Below, piece after piece: positions 1 through 10,050 of a stretch of 36,413 nucleotides of DNA. The DNA comes from an uncultured Pelagibacteraceae bacterium (lineage in GTDB: Bacteria; Pseudomonadota; Alphaproteobacteria; Pelagibacterales; Pelagibacteraceae). Each line of letters begins with the position of its first letter. Position 1 is the stretch's first letter. The stretch spans positions 1-36,413 of the forward strand of contig CAJQTN010000025.1 in assembly GCA_905620505.1 (NCBI GenBank), in the 5' to 3' direction. A program made the position numbers and the translations under genes. The notes beneath the pieces were generated by a model that saw only the letters and a program-made list of their open reading frames with translations, made no database searches and was not told where the DNA came from.

Positions 1-1125
1 ATTTCACCTTATCTAGACTTGGATATAAAATATTATGACTTAAGTGTAGAAAGCAGAGATAAAACCTCAGATCAAATAACTATAGATTCTGCAAATGCAA
101 TAAATAAATTTGGTGTGGGCATTAAATGTGCAACGATAACTCCTGATGAGGAAAGAGTAAAAGAATTTAATCTAAAAAAAATGTGGAGATCTCCTAATGG
201 AACGATACGAAATATATTAGGTGGAACAGTTTTTAGAGAGCCGATTATATGTGCAAATATTCCTAAACTAGTTCCTACATGGACAAAACCTATTGTGATT
301 GGAAGACATGCTTTTGGAGATCAATATAGAGCGACCGATTTCTTAGTGCCAGGTAAAGGTAAAATGGAAGTTAAATGGACTTCTGAAGATGGGAAAGAAA
401 AAAAAGAATTTAAAGTTTTTGATTTTCCTGGGCCTGGTGTTGCGATGTCAATGTACAACTTAGATGAGTCAATTAGAGATTTTGCCAGATCTTGCATGAA
501 CTACGGCCTGCAAAGAAATTGGCCTGTTTATTTATCAACTAAAAATACTATCTTAAAAGCTTACGATGGAAGATTTAAGGACTTGTTTGAAGAGATATTT
601 CAAAAAGAATTTTCTAAAAAATTTAAAAATGCAAATATAACATATGAACACCGCTTAATTGATGACATGGTTGCATGTGCAATGAAATGGAATGGCGCTT
701 ATATTTGGGCTTGTAAAAATTACGATGGAGATGTCCAGTCCGATACAGTTGCTCAAGGTTTTGGTTCATTAGGCTTAATGACGAGTGTTTTGATGTCACC
801 CGATGGAAAAATCGTTGAAGCTGAAGCAGCGCACGGTACGGTAACTCGACACTATAGAATACATCAGCAAGGGAAAGAAACTTCCACTAATCCGATTGCA
901 TCTATTTTCGCTTGGACCAGAGGTTTGGCCCACAGAGGTAAATTAGATGGCAACAACGATTTGATTAATTTTTCAAAAACATTAGAAACTGTTTGTGTCG
1001 AGACTGTAGAAAGTGGGTTCATGACAAAAGATCTTGCTATATTAATTGATAAATCAGCTAAGTATTTAACTACTAATGAATTTCTCGAGCAAATAAATTC
1101 TAATTTAAAAAAAAAACTTAATTAA
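1..1125 (+). CDS. icd: NADP-dependent isocitrate dehydrogenase, 5' end cut by the window
   Basis: Oxidatively decarboxylates isocitrate to 2-oxoglutarate in the TCA cycle, making NADPH. The frame is open from base 1 and reads [14 protein letters not shown] before the TTG at 19. That TTG is an internal Leu codon, so about 30 N-terminal residues lie upstream of the window. The eukaryote-like dimeric subfamily is shown by the substrate-binding stretch [19 protein letters not shown], by the acidic metal-binding region [14 protein letters not shown] followed by NYDGDVQSD, and by the cofactor region [14 protein letters not shown]. The 374 residues present plus about 30 missing match the usual 400-410. 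The stop overlaps the alaS stop on the other strand by 8 bases. No Ser or Arg of the substrate motif is missing. Confidence 0.96.
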   Translation: MSPYLDLDIKYYDLSVESRDKTSDQITIDSANAINKFGVGIKCATITPDEERVKEFNLKKMWRSPNGTIRNILGGTVFREPIICANIPKLVPTWTKPIVIGRHAFGDQYRATDFLVPGKGKMEVKWTSEDGKEKKEFKVFDFPGPGVAMSMYNLDESIRDFARSCMNYGLQRNWPVYLSTKNTILKAYDGRFKDLFEEIFQKEFSKKFKNANITYEHRLIDDMVACAMKWNGAYIWACKNYDGDVQSDTVAQGFGSLGLMTSVLMSPDGKIVEAEAAHGTVTRHYRIHQQGKETSTNPIASIFAWTRGLAHRGKLDGNNDLINFSKTLETVCVETVESGFMTKDLAILIDKSAKYLTTNEFLEQINSNLKKKLN

Positions 1126-3793
1126 TTTTTTTATTTAAAGCTTCAAAAGCTTCTTCAATTTTATTTTGATCTCCCCCACCTGCTTGAGCAAAGTCTGTTC
1201 TTCCGCCCCCGCCCTTACCTCCTAAGATTTCTGCAGCTTGCTTAACAAGAGTCACAGCATCAAATTTTTCTGTTAATTTTTTGGTAACTCCAACTGCCAC
1301 TCCAACTTTACCCTCAAAAATACTAAATGCAAATATCACACCTTCGATAATTTCTTTTTTACCTTGTTCTACTATATTTCTTAATTCTTTTGATGGTAAA
1401 TCAGTAAGAACTTGATACCTTAAAATAAAGCTATTTATCTTTTTATCTTTGACTATATTTTTGGTTTTATCGTTAATTATATTTTTAATCTTAATTTGTT
1501 TAATTTGTTTTGTTAAATTTTTTAAATTTTCACTTAATTCTATATCTTCATTGTAATTTGAAGTGACGCCCAATAACTGTAATTCTTTTTTAACAGTGTT
1601 AATCTCTTCGGTTAGGTTTTTTTCTTTATTAGATTTATTCTCTTCTTTATATTTTTCATAACTCTCAAGCTGTTTGCCCCTAAGAGCTTCTACTCTTCTT
1701 ATCCCTGATGCTATGGATGATTGGCTAATAATTTTAAATTTACCGATATCTTTTATATTTTTAACATGTGTCCCCCCGCATAATTCCGTAGAAAAAAAAG
1801 AATTACCTTCTTTTCCCATTGAAAGAACTCTAACTTCGTCTCCATATTTTTCTCCAAACAAAGCTAAAGCACCATTTTCTACGGCCTCTTTAGGTGTCAT
1901 TATTCGAGTCTTTACCTCGCTTGACGCTACAACCATATCATTTACAAATTTTTCAATTTTACTAATCTCGCTGCTTTCAATAGGTTTGTTGTGACTAAAA
2001 TCAAATCTTAATTTTTCTGGGCTTACTAATGAGCCTTTTTGGGTAACGTGTTTACCGAGGGTTCTTCTCAAAGCTTCGTGTAGTAAGTGGGTGGCTGAGT
2101 GATATGCTCTTGCATTGTTTCTCTTTTCTTTATTAATCTCTAGGTTGACTGTCTCACCTACTTTAATAGATCCGGAGTCTATTTTTCCCAAATGAACGTG
2201 TAGGTCCCCCATTTTTTTTAAAGTATCTTTAATAATAATCTTTGATTTATTTGTACTAATGATACCTTGATCTCCTACTTGTCCACCTGACTCACCGTAG
2301 AAAGGGGTTTGATTAGTTATTATTTCAATCTCGTCGCCAGTTTTTGCCTCTTTAATAAATTCATTATCTTTTGCTATTCTTAAAATAACTCCTTCAGCTT
2401 TGTCGTGTTCATATCCTAAAAATTCTGTTGCATTCAATTCTTCTCTAACTTTAAACCATTTTTCTTCAACCGATTTATCACCCGAGCCTTTCCAGTTAGC
2501 TCTTGCTAATTGTTTACTCTTCTCCATAGATTTTTTAAAACCAGCATTGTCTACAATAATATTTTTTCCTCTTAAAATATCTGCAGTCAAGTCTAGTGGA
2601 AAACCGTAGGTATCATAAAGTTTAAATGCTACTTCACCAGGTAAAATTTTATTTTTAACTTTTTCTAAATTTTCATCTAATATTTTAATTCCACGCTCTA
2701 ATAGTGACGAGAACTTTTCCTCTTCATTTTTAAATGTTTCTTCAATTAAATCTTTTCCTCTTTTAAGTTCAGGATAGCTTTCTGACATTTCGTTTAAGAG
2801 AGTTTCAAAAAGTTTAAAGAAGATTGGATTCTTACTACCTAACGTATGAGCATGGCGCATTCCTCTTCTCATAATTCTTCTAAGCACGTAACCGCGGCCT
2901 TCGTTGGAGGGGAGTATTCCTTCTGCAATTAAAAAACTACTTGCTCTTAAGTGATCAGCAATCACTCTATGACTAGCAATTGTTTTATCATTAATAGAAG
3001 TTTTAGTAATGTTTGATGAGGCACTTATAATTTTTTTAAAGTGATCAATGTTGTAATTGTCGTGTGTGCCTTGAAGTACTGCTGTCATTCTTTCTAACCC
3101 CATACCTGTATCAACAGATGGTCTAGGTAAATCAATCCTTTTATCTTTTGAAATTTGTTCATACTGCATGAAGACTAGATTCCAGATTTCAATAAATCTA
3201 TCTCCATCTTCGTCTGCACTACCTGGAGGTCCACCCTTTAATTTATCACCATGATCATAAAAAATTTCAGAGCACGGTCCGCACGGACCAGTGTCTCCCA
3301 TTGACCAGAAGTTGTCAGATGTAGATATTCTGATAATTTTATCATCACTAAAACCACCAATTTTTTTCCAAAGATTGTAAGATTCTTCATCTTCTGAATA
3401 AACTGTGACTAATAATTTTTCTTTAGGTAGTTTAAATTCTTTAGTTAGTAAGTTCCACGCATGTTGAATGGCTTGTTCCTTAAAATAGTCTCCAAATGAA
3501 AAATTTCCTAACATTTCAAAAAAAGTATGGTGCCTTGGTGTGTATCCCACGTTCTCTAAATCATTGTGTTTACCTCCTGCACGAACACATTTTTGGGCTG
3601 TAGTAGCTAATTTGAAAGGTTTTTTTTCAAGACCAGTAAAAACATTTTTGAACTGAACCATGCCTGAGTTAGTGAACATTAATGTTGGGTCGTTATTAGG
3701 AACTAAATTGCTAGATTCTATAACTTGATGATTGTTTTTTTTAAAATATTCTAAGAATATTTTTCTTACATCAGTTAATAAAATCTGGCTCAT
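1118..3793 (-). CDS. alaS: alanine-tRNA ligase
   Basis: Charges tRNA-Ala with alanine in the cytoplasm and edits mischarged Ser and Gly. It is full length at 891 aa. The order is a class II aminoacylation domain ([12 protein letters not shown] near residue 41; [14 protein letters not shown] near 298), an editing domain with the zinc-binding set H565-x3-H569 and C672-x3-H676 (HSATH and CGGTH), and a C-terminal DHHA1 domain ending in a glycine-rich stretch ([16 protein letters not shown]). The ATG start opens directly on the conserved N-terminal helix. A coiled-coil-like, Lys/Glu-rich linker lies near 710-780. It is convergent with icd; the DUF779 gene lies 57 bases upstream on the same strand, so alaS may be read from it or have its own weak promoter. 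Confidence 0.98.
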   Translation of the reverse strand: MSQILLTDVRKIFLEYFKKNNHQVIESSNLVPNNDPTLMFTNSGMVQFKNVFTGLEKKPFKLATTAQKCVRAGGKHNDLENVGYTPRHHTFFEMLGNFSFGDYFKEQAIQHAWNLLTKEFKLPKEKLLVTVYSEDEESYNLWKKIGGFSDDKIIRISTSDNFWSMGDTGPCGPCSEIFYDHGDKLKGGPPGSADEDGDRFIEIWNLVFMQYEQISKDKRIDLPRPSVDTGMGLERMTAVLQGTHDNYNIDHFKKIISASSNITKTSINDKTIASHRVIADHLRASSFLIAEGILPSNEGRGYVLRRIMRRGMRHAHTLGSKNPIFFKLFETLLNEMSESYPELKRGKDLIEETFKNEEEKFSSLLERGIKILDENLEKVKNKILPGEVAFKLYDTYGFPLDLTADILRGKNIIVDNAGFKKSMEKSKQLARANWKGSGDKSVEEKWFKVREELNATEFLGYEHDKAEGVILRIAKDNEFIKEAKTGDEIEIITNQTPFYGESGGQVGDQGIISTNKSKIIIKDTLKKMGDLHVHLGKIDSGSIKVGETVNLEINKEKRNNARAYHSATHLLHEALRRTLGKHVTQKGSLVSPEKLRFDFSHNKPIESSEISKIEKFVNDMVVASSEVKTRIMTPKEAVENGALALFGEKYGDEVRVLSMGKEGNSFFSTELCGGTHVKNIKDIGKFKIISQSSIASGIRRVEALRGKQLESYEKYKEENKSNKEKNLTEEINTVKKELQLLGVTSNYNEDIELSENLKNLTKQIKQIKIKNIINDKTKNIVKDKKINSFILRYQVLTDLPSKELRNIVEQGKKEIIEGVIFAFSIFEGKVGVAVGVTKKLTEKFDAVTLVKQAAEILGGKGGGGRTDFAQAGGGDQNKIEEAFEALNKKIN

Positions 3794-3850
3794 AACTCAA
3801 TAAATACAGATATTTTTTAAGTTGTCTATAAGTCTAAATACTGATTTCTT

Positions 3851-4195
3851 TTAATTTTTATCGTCTTCTACTATGCAAACTTCTGATTTAGTGAGAAATC
3901 GTCGGCCTGTTCCATTGTCTAATGAAAACATGCCACCCATGCCATTAATCGCATCAATAGTAAGGTCTGTGTGCTTCCAAGTCTTGTACTGGTCTTCATT
4001 CATGTAGAATGGTGTACCGTCAATTTCACCTAATTTTATATCACCATCGCCTACTTGATATTCTTTTGCCGGAAAACACATCGGTGCACTCCCATCACAA
4101 CATCCACCTGACTGATGAAATAAAAGATCATTTCCATGAACTTTTTTTAAATCATTAAGTAATTTTATTGCAGATAGTGTTGCGGAAACTTTCAT
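3851..4195 (-). CDS. DUF779 family protein, aldehyde dehydrogenase-associated
   Basis: A small cytoplasmic protein of 114 aa, without signal peptide or membrane segment. I recognise it as DUF779, a family whose genes commonly sit next to aldehyde dehydrogenases. Its biochemical role is, as far as I know, not settled. The visible hallmark is a cysteine cluster in HQSGGCCDGSAPMC (C32, C33, C40) with another Cys at 107 near the C terminus. The composition is glycine-rich, and no known enzyme motif is present. It follows the aldehyde dehydrogenase on the same strand after 44 bases that hold a strong hairpin, so a shared transcript is likely. By context it may support the dehydrogenase as a thiol, metal or redox partner; that is inference. 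Confidence 0.85.
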   Translation of the reverse strand: MKVSATLSAIKLLNDLKKVHGNDLLFHQSGGCCDGSAPMCFPAKEYQVGDGDIKLGEIDGTPFYMNEDQYKTWKHTDLTIDAINGMGGMFSLDNGTGRRFLTKSEVCIVEDDKN

Positions 4196-4202
4196 GTTTA
4201 TA

Positions 4203-4225
4203 TGGCCCGTAATGAGTACGGGCCA
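4203..4225 (-). promoter_or_regulatory. perfect G+C-rich hairpin between ald and the DUF779 gene
   Basis: TGGCCCGTA (4203-4211) and TACGGGCCA (4217-4225) form a perfect 9-bp stem with a 5-base loop, far richer in G+C than its surroundings. On the minus-strand transcript it lies 14 bases after the ald stop and 7 bases before the DUF779 start codon. No U-run follows it on that strand, so it does not look like a simple terminator. It could stabilise or separate the two cistrons, or mask the DUF779 ribosome entry site. On the plus strand a T-run does follow, but no plus-strand gene ends here. Confidence 0.55.
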
Positions 4226-4239
4226 CTATAATATATTTT

Positions 4240-5790
4240 TTAAAAAAAACCTAGTTTACTTTCACTATAGGACACGTGTAAATTTTTTACTTGTCTATAA
4301 TGATTCAACATCATTTTATGAGTTTCTCTACCGATACCAGATTGTTTGTATCCTCCAAATGCAGCATGAGCTGGATAAGCGTGGTAACAATTTGTCCAAA
4401 CTCTACCTGCTTGTATTCCTCTACCCATTCTATAAGCAATGTTACCATTTCTAGTCCAAACACCTGCACCTAGACCATAGAGAGTGTCATTTGCAATTTT
4501 AAGTGCATCTGCTTCATCTTTAAACGTAGTAACCGAAACTACTGGTCCAAAGATTTCCTCTTGGAATATACGCATATCATTTTTTCCTTCAAAAACAGTT
4601 GCTTCAATATAGTTTCCTTTTTCTAAACCACTATTTAGTTTGGCAACATTTCCTCCAGCTAAAACTTTAGCACCTTCTTTCTTACCTAAATCTAAGTAAG
4701 ATTTTATTTTTTCCATTTGTTCTAGAGAAGCTTGCGCTCCTAACATGGTATCCATTTGTAAAGGATTTCCTTGCTTGACTGCCTTCACTCTTTCTAAAGC
4801 TCTCTTCATGAATTTATCATAAATAGATTCTTGAATTAAAGCTCTGCTCGGACAAGTACAAACTTCTCCGTTGTTAAGCGCAAACATAGTAAAACCTTCT
4901 AAACATTTGTCAAAGAAGGCATCGTCTTTATCCATAACATCTTCAAAGAATACGTTCGGAGATTTTCCTCCTAGCTCTAATGTTATTGGAATTATGTTTT
5001 GTGCAGCGTATTGCATGATTAAACGTCCAGTAGTTGTCTCGCCTGTAAAGGCAATCTTTCTAATTCTTTTAGAAGATGCTAAGGGTTTTCCAGCTTCCAA
5101 ACCATAACCACTAACAATATTAAGAACTCCTGGCGGTAGTAAATCACCAATTAGCTCCATTAAAAGCAAAATAGACGCTGGAGTTTGTTCAGCTGGTTTT
5201 AACACAACACAGTTTCCTGCGGCTAAAGCTGGAGCTAGTTTCCAAGTAGCCATTAAAAGTGGAAAGTTCCACGGTATAATTTGAGCAACTACACCAAGTG
5301 GTTCCGGAACATGATAAGAGTATTCGTCGTTACTTATCTCTCCTATAGAGCCTTCTTCAGCTCTAATTACTCCTGCAAAGTATCTCCAATGATCGACAAC
5401 TAGTGGTAAGTCTGCAGCCATACATTCTCTGATTGGCTTACCATTATCAAGACATTCTGCTGTAGCTAGTAAATTTAAGTTTTTTTCTATTACATCAGCT
5501 ATTTTTAAAAGAATATTAGATCTTTCACCAATAGAAGTCTTTCCCCATGTAGGAAATGCTGCGTGAGCTGCGTCTAAAGCAAACTCAACATCTTTTTCGT
5601 TTGATCGTGGCACCTGACAGATAACTTCATTTGTAATTGGCGTTGTATTGTCAAAATATTTACCCGATTTTGGTTCTACAAATTTTCCACCAATGAAATT
5701 TCCATACTTAGATTTAAATGGAAATTTAACTTTAAGATGTGAAGTATCTATGGAAGATGACATTTTCGCACTTTTAGTTTGTGCACTCAT
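4240..5790 (-). CDS. NAD-dependent aldehyde dehydrogenase (AldB/ExaC type)
   Basis: Oxidises an aldehyde, probably acetaldehyde or a similar short-chain aldehyde, to the acid with NAD(P). It is a 516-aa member of the ALDH superfamily. The cofactor fold is marked by [10 protein letters not shown] (171-180) and FTGETTTGR. The general base Glu272 sits in LELGGKSPN and the catalytic nucleophile Cys311 in [11 protein letters not shown], a form typical of the acetaldehyde dehydrogenase (AldB, ExaC) group. The start at 5790 follows a strong Shine-Dalgarno (AGGGGGGAA, 5 bases away). An internal ATG at residue 10 has no such site. It is transcribed toward the DUF779 gene and probably forms an operon with it. 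The true substrate cannot be read from sequence; betaine-aldehyde or other osmolyte-derived aldehydes remain possible. Confidence 0.93.
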   Translation of the reverse strand: MSAQTKSAKMSSSIDTSHLKVKFPFKSKYGNFIGGKFVEPKSGKYFDNTTPITNEVICQVPRSNEKDVEFALDAAHAAFPTWGKTSIGERSNILLKIADVIEKNLNLLATAECLDNGKPIRECMAADLPLVVDHWRYFAGVIRAEEGSIGEISNDEYSYHVPEPLGVVAQIIPWNFPLLMATWKLAPALAAGNCVVLKPAEQTPASILLLMELIGDLLPPGVLNIVSGYGLEAGKPLASSKRIRKIAFTGETTTGRLIMQYAAQNIIPITLELGGKSPNVFFEDVMDKDDAFFDKCLEGFTMFALNNGEVCTCPSRALIQESIYDKFMKRALERVKAVKQGNPLQMDTMLGAQASLEQMEKIKSYLDLGKKEGAKVLAGGNVAKLNSGLEKGNYIEATVFEGKNDMRIFQEEIFGPVVSVTTFKDEADALKIANDTLYGLGAGVWTRNGNIAYRMGRGIQAGRVWTNCYHAYPAHAAFGGYKQSGIGRETHKMMLNHYRQVKNLHVSYSESKLGFF

Positions 5791-5905
5791 TGTTTCCCCC
5801 CTGTTTTTTATTTATATTAAATTTAACTACACTCTTAATTTTCAGTATACAGAAAAAAATTCCGTAATGTAATTTCAAGTTGTATTTTTATTTTTTAGGA
5901 AAATT

Positions 5906-5942
5906 AAAAAAAGGGACACGAAAGGCTTTTTAAAGCCTTTCG
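5906..5942 (-). terminator. rho-independent terminator after recA
   Basis: CGAAAGGCTTT (5919-5929) pairs perfectly with AAAGCCTTTCG (5932-5942): an 11-bp stem just past the recA stop. On the minus strand it is followed by TGTCCC and then seven Ts. The U-run is set off by six bases, which is a little unusual, but stem, position and orientation fit a terminator separating recA from ald. No U-run follows on the plus strand. Confidence 0.7.
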
Positions 5943-5963
5943 CTGAGATAACGTCTGTAATTT

Positions 5964-7139
5964 TTATTTTTTTTCTGTGTCAGTTGTTTCTTTTTTATCT
6001 TCTACTGTGTCTTTCTTATCTTCTGCTAAATTTTTTTTATCTAACAAATTATTTTCAGAATCTTTTTCTTTAGCAGCAGGATTTCCGTCTAGTGCTTCTC
6101 TTACTGCCGTAGCTTGATCTCTAATTGTTTTTTCAATTTCTTCAGCAGCTTTAGGATTTTGCTCTAAAAAGATTTTAGCATTTTCTCTGCCTTGACCAAT
6201 TTTTTCACCTTTATAAGCATACCAAGCACCTGCTTTTTCTACAACGCCGGCTTTAACACCGAGATCCACAAGTTCACCTGTCTTGCTAATTCCTTTGCCG
6301 TACATAAGATCAAATTCTACTACTTTAAACGGTGGTGCAACTTTATTTTTAACTACCTTGACTCTAGTTGAGTTTCCGATAATTTCATCTTTATCTTTTA
6401 TCGCGCCAATTCTTCGAATGTCTAATCTTACTGATGAGTAGAATTTTAAAGCATTTCCTCCCGATGTAGTCTCAGGGCTTCCAAACATGACGCCGATTTT
6501 CATTCTTATTTGATTTATGAATATAACCATTGTGTTTGATTTAGAAACAGATCCAGTTATTTTTCTTAGAGCCTGGCTCATTAATCTTGATTGAAGTCCA
6601 ACATGATGATCTCCCATTTCACCCTCTAATTCAGCTTTTGGTGTAAGGGCAGCAACTGAATCGATAACAAGTACTGATATTGATCCAGATTTAATTAGTG
6701 TATCTGCTATTTCTAAAGCTTGTTCGCCTGTGTCTGGCTGAGAAATTAATAACTCACCCGTTTTTACGCCTAGCTTTTTTGCGTAAATAGGATCAAGTGC
6801 ATGCTCAGCGTCAACAAAAGCGCATATTCCACCTTTTTTTTGAGCTTCAGCTAATACTTGAAGTGCTAAAGTTGTCTTTCCTGATGATTCTGGTCCATAG
6901 ACTTCTATAATTCTGCCTTTGGGCAAGCCTCCAATACCAAGAGCTAAATCTAGGCTTAGAGAACCTGTGGAAACTGCCTCAATGTCTAATGCTTGTTGCT
7001 GGCCAAGTTTCATTACTGAACCTTTACCGAAATTTTGGTCTATTTGGCTAATAGCGGCTTCTAAGGCTTTATTTTTTTCTTTTAGTTCTTGCTCTTTTTT
7101 ACTGTCTGATTTTACTACTTTTAAGTTATTTTTTATCAT
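5964..7139 (-). CDS. recA: recombinase RecA
   Basis: ATP-dependent strand exchange protein for homologous recombination and SOS co-protease. The Walker A motif GPESSGKT is at 82-89, followed by the conserved DAEHALDP and [16 protein letters not shown]-like stretches (here [13 protein letters not shown]). At 391 aa it is longer than the usual 340-360. The extra length is a low-complexity C-terminal tail in which residues 367-391 repeat a seven-residue unit ([21 protein letters not shown]). The ATG start is preceded by AAGGA 6 bases upstream. A divided repeat resembling an alphaproteobacterial SOS box lies about 40-55 bases upstream (7178-7192). It is monocistronic by layout, with its own terminator. 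Confidence 0.98.
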   Translation of the reverse strand: MIKNNLKVVKSDSKKEQELKEKNKALEAAISQIDQNFGKGSVMKLGQQQALDIEAVSTGSLSLDLALGIGGLPKGRIIEVYGPESSGKTTLALQVLAEAQKKGGICAFVDAEHALDPIYAKKLGVKTGELLISQPDTGEQALEIADTLIKSGSISVLVIDSVAALTPKAELEGEMGDHHVGLQSRLMSQALRKITGSVSKSNTMVIFINQIRMKIGVMFGSPETTSGGNALKFYSSVRLDIRRIGAIKDKDEIIGNSTRVKVVKNKVAPPFKVVEFDLMYGKGISKTGELVDLGVKAGVVEKAGAWYAYKGEKIGQGRENAKIFLEQNPKAAEEIEKTIRDQATAVREALDGNPAAKEKDSENNLLDKKNLAEDKKDTVEDKKETTDTEKK

Positions 7140-7177
7140 TTTATATCCTTTTGGTTGATCGAATCGTTGATTTAAAT

Positions 7178-7192
7178 GTACACATTTTGTTC
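7178..7192 (-). promoter_or_regulatory. possible LexA (SOS) operator upstream of recA
   Basis: On the plus strand GTAC-N7-GTTC; on the recA strand GAAC-N7-GTAC. The alphaproteobacterial LexA site is a direct repeat GTTC-N7-GTTC, so 7 of 8 informative bases match with the right spacing, and the site lies 39-53 bases ahead of the recA start codon. Position supports it, but a single mismatched site in A+T-rich DNA is weak evidence. Confidence 0.35.
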
Positions 7193-7234
7193 TTTTTTTA
7201 CAAGCAATAAAATGAAGGCTAAAAAGGTTGTAAT

Positions 7235-8536
7235 TTAGGATTTTTTAATTTTTTCTAGGGTTAGCTCGCCAAGAACAGCTAATAGTTCAAATTTAGATAT
7301 CGCAAAATTACTTTCTGCTTTAGCATTAGCTATCCTTGCATCTAAAAGCAGGCTCCTTGACTGGATAACTTCTAGAGTAGTTCTTGTATTGCCTGAATCA
7401 TATTCTAAAGTAATACCTTCGTTTGCAATTTCAGCTGCTTTAACTTGAGCTTGTGTTGCTTCTAAAATGCTTTGTGACGATTGATAAACTGACCATGAAT
7501 TCGCAGTATCAGTTTTTACCTCACTCATTGTGTCTTGTAGAATTAAACCACTTTGTTTTTTTTTGAATTTTGTTTTTTTTAACAAAGAATAGTTTTTTCC
7601 TCCACTAAAGAGGGGCACTGTTATTGTGGCTTTGAGTGTCTCTTGGTCTGTTTTATCAACGGAAGAGCTATAATCTTTATTTTTAGACTGCGTATAATTA
7701 ACTGATGCTGAGGGAGAAAATTTAGATTTTTCAATGCTTACATTTTTTTCCGCAATTTCATAATCAAGTTTAGCAAGAAGAATTTTTAAATTATTTTTTT
7801 CTGAAAAAGTTAAAGCGGTATTTAAATCTTGAGGAAAATTTAAATTTAAATTATCATTAATATTATCTTCCAGAATATTGTTTGGTGAAGGCAATCTAAT
7901 AATTCTTTCAAAATTACTTTTGGCTGTAAAAAATTCTGTATCCGCTGTAATTAATTTAGCATTAGCACCAGCAAGTGAGGATTCTGATTGAGCTAAGTCC
8001 GTTAGGGTGATTTCACCTTTTTGTAATCTAGAACGATCTGTTTCAACTTGTCTTTCGAATAAATCGACATTGGTTAAATTAAATTGTTTACTTCTAATTT
8101 TATAAATCAAGTCATAATAAACAAAGGCAGATTTTAATAAAATTTGTTGTTCAGTATTTTTCAACTTAAGCATTGCTTGTCCTGATTCAAGTTGAGATTT
8201 TTTAATTGAGTTATACCCTTGAAATCCTTGAAAAATTTTTTGATCTACAGATATAGACTGCGTAGTTGTATCTCTGCTAGTATCGGGAAGTGCAGCTCCT
8301 ACCTGATTAGTTCTTTTAGAGTTCTGCAGGCTACTGTTAGTTTCTGAAACAGATATATTTGGTAAAAACTCACTTCTTGAAATATTAATATTTTCTTTAA
8401 TAGCTTTATAGTTTTCTCTTTCGGCGTTTAAAGTTGGATTATTTTTGTAAGCACTTTCTAAATATATTAAAAATTCAGAAGCAGAAACTGTACTTAAATT
8501 AAAAAAAAAAATTATAAGGATGATGGAAAATTTCAT
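7235..8536 (-). CDS. tolC: TolC-family outer membrane efflux protein
   Basis: Outer-membrane channel with a periplasmic alpha-barrel, used by type I secretion systems and tripartite efflux pumps. It is 433 aa, in the usual range. An N-terminal signal peptide is visible (hydrophobic IILIIFFFN core, cut likely after STVSA). Two repeats typical of the family follow: [17 protein letters not shown] near 25-45, and later long helices rich in Gln, Ser, Lys and Ala (for example [24 protein letters not shown] near 385). No membrane-fusion or RND pump gene is adjacent, so its partner is elsewhere. It is the last gene of a tight minus-strand block, starting 1 base after the kinase stop. Confidence 0.93.
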   Translation of the reverse strand: MKFSIILIIFFFNLSTVSASEFLIYLESAYKNNPTLNAERENYKAIKENINISRSEFLPNISVSETNSSLQNSKRTNQVGAALPDTSRDTTTQSISVDQKIFQGFQGYNSIKKSQLESGQAMLKLKNTEQQILLKSAFVYYDLIYKIRSKQFNLTNVDLFERQVETDRSRLQKGEITLTDLAQSESSLAGANAKLITADTEFFTAKSNFERIIRLPSPNNILEDNINDNLNLNFPQDLNTALTFSEKNNLKILLAKLDYEIAEKNVSIEKSKFSPSASVNYTQSKNKDYSSSVDKTDQETLKATITVPLFSGGKNYSLLKKTKFKKKQSGLILQDTMSEVKTDTANSWSVYQSSQSILEATQAQVKAAEIANEGITLEYDSGNTRTTLEVIQSRSLLLDARIANAKAESNFAISKFELLAVLGELTLEKIKKS

Positions 8537-8537
8537 A

Positions 8538-9452
8538 TTAATTAAATTTAATTTTATTAAATCTATGTTGTTTGTCTAAATAAAGAACTGCATCTGCTTT
8601 GTGAGGTAAATCTTTAAGCATTTGCATGGTTATTCTCTCATAATACATGATAAACTCACGCACTTGCAATGAAGACATAATTTTTTTACCTTTAGAGCTC
8701 AATTGAAGCTTTTTTTCCTGTAGAAGTCGCCATTTATAAACACAATCAAAACTAGGTACTTTTAAAAAAATCAATACATCAATTTTATTAAAAATTTTTT
8801 TATATGTATTTTTTAGTTCGTTGTTTACTCTTAATCTCCATTTTAAATCTATATCTTTTTTTTTTTCTAAAATATTAATTGGTTTTAATAAATTTTTATT
8901 TTTTTGAGGTTTGGCACCCACGCACCAACCTTCAAAAATAATTATCTTAGGTTGTTGTTTTATTTTCTGCCAAAATTTTTTGGGAAAACGATCGTCTCTT
9001 GATTTGTCAAAACGAGGTATAGATAATGGTCTAAATTTTTTTTTTTTTAAATTAACGAATATTTTATTTATTAAATTGGTATCGTGTGTTCCGGGGACGC
9101 CTCTTGTTTTGAATAATTTATTTACATTTTTGGCAAGACTAGCTCTTTCACTTAAGGTTTTGTAAAAATCATCAATTGAGAAACATGCTACACTTAGGTT
9201 GTATTTAATTTCTAATATTAATTTTAAAACTTGAGTTATAGTGCTTTTCCCAGCACCTTGTCCTCCTGTCAATCCTATGATTTTTATTTTTTTATTTTTT
9301 TTATAATCTTGATAAATTTTTTCACAAACAGGTAAGTAAAAATTATTTAATTGACCAATTTTATTATGGAAGGGTTTACTTCTAGTTTCTTGAGTAGATA
9401 AAAAACTTAAATATTTTTTTTCTAAAACATTTGCGGAACTACTTTCTAGCAT
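8538..9452 (-). CDS. P-loop kinase, probable D-glycerate 3-kinase (GLYK/YggC type)
   Basis: Probably phosphorylates D-glycerate to 3-phosphoglycerate with ATP. The Walker A motif GGQGAGKST is at 63-71. SIDDFYKT, TRGVPGTHD and IPRFDKSRDDR follow in the order seen in plant GLYK, yeast Tda10 and bacterial relatives, and FEGWCVGAKP is the other family signature. No membrane segment is seen. Uridine/pantothenate-kinase-like activity is an alternative, as these share the fold. The coding strand contains a 13-base A run (T13 on the plus strand, 9036-9048), a possible slippage point. It is packed with 1-base gaps between the isomerase upstream and tolC downstream, so one transcript is likely. A role in photorespiration-like glycolate/glycerate salvage or serine breakdown is inference. 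Confidence 0.82.
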   Translation of the reverse strand: MLESSSANVLEKKYLSFLSTQETRSKPFHNKIGQLNNFYLPVCEKIYQDYKKNKKIKIIGLTGGQGAGKSTITQVLKLILEIKYNLSVACFSIDDFYKTLSERASLAKNVNKLFKTRGVPGTHDTNLINKIFVNLKKKKFRPLSIPRFDKSRDDRFPKKFWQKIKQQPKIIIFEGWCVGAKPQKNKNLLKPINILEKKKDIDLKWRLRVNNELKNTYKKIFNKIDVLIFLKVPSFDCVYKWRLLQEKKLQLSSKGKKIMSSLQVREFIMYYERITMQMLKDLPHKADAVLYLDKQHRFNKIKFN

Positions 9453-9453
9453 C

Positions 9454-10050
9454 TTAGAATTTTTTTAAAGCTCTTTCTAGAAATTCTAACCTATCTTGCC
9501 CCCAAAATAACTCTTCATTAAAAATATAAGTTGGCGCTCCAAAAACATTTTTCTTAACAGCTTCTTCAGTGTTATCTGTATAAATTTTTGAAACCTTATC
9601 TGATTTAGCTAATAAAGACAGCTCGGTAAAATCTACTTTAAACTGATTGCTTATTAATTCTATGTTTTTTTCATCTGAAATATCTTTTTCCTCAATCCAT
9701 AATTTTTTTAAAAGCTCATGTCCAAAAAGTATTTTAACACCAAGTAAGTTTGCAGCTATCGTGTATTTCGCTGGAATATGCGGGTCTTTTGGAGGAAAAA
9801 ATTTTGGTTTGATATTAATTTTAATATTTAAAAATTCGCTCCATCTTTTTAATTCATCTAGTCTGTATTTCTGTCTTTGCGCTGATCTTTCTGGAACAGG
9901 TACACCACCAGTTTTAGAAAATATTCCTCCCACTAGATCACATGGAATCTCAACTATCTCTACATTATATTTTTTTGCAATTGCTTGAAATTTTTCAGAC
10001 CCAAGGAAAGCAAATGGAGATGCTAAACTGTAAAAATATTCAATTTTCAT
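9454..10050 (-). CDS. 2-hydroxychromene-2-carboxylate isomerase family protein (DsbA/GST-kappa fold)
   Basis: A 198-aa cytoplasmic thioredoxin-fold protein. The N-terminal FYSLASPFAFLG has Ser where DsbA has its CxxC, as in NahD isomerases and kappa-class glutathione transferases. The C-terminal FGAPTYIFNEELFWGQDRL is the other conserved block of the group. Known members isomerise aromatic breakdown products with glutathione, but no other aromatic catabolic genes are here, so the substrate is open. A general glutathione-dependent role is equally possible. The ATG start opens directly on the first beta strand. It is first gene of the block with the kinase and tolC; the 152-base gap upstream is its likely promoter region. 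Confidence 0.85.
   Translation of the reverse strand: MKIEYFYSLASPFAFLGSEKFQAIAKKYNVEIVEIPCDLVGGIFSKTGGVPVPERSAQRQKYRLDELKRWSEFLNIKINIKPKFFPPKDPHIPAKYTIAANLLGVKILFGHELLKKLWIEEKDISDEKNIELISNQFKVDFTELSLLAKSDKVSKIYTDNTEEAVKKNVFGAPTYIFNEELFWGQDRLEFLERALKKF

Noticed and set aside
4194-4454. 86-aa plus-strand ORF over the hairpin and the end of ald
   Set aside because: It lies antisense to a clear aldehyde dehydrogenase and shows no family features; its start falls in the overlap of the DUF779 start codon.
9647-9988. 113-aa plus-strand ORF inside the isomerase gene
   Set aside because: Antisense to a recognisable thioredoxin-fold protein; no domain of its own.
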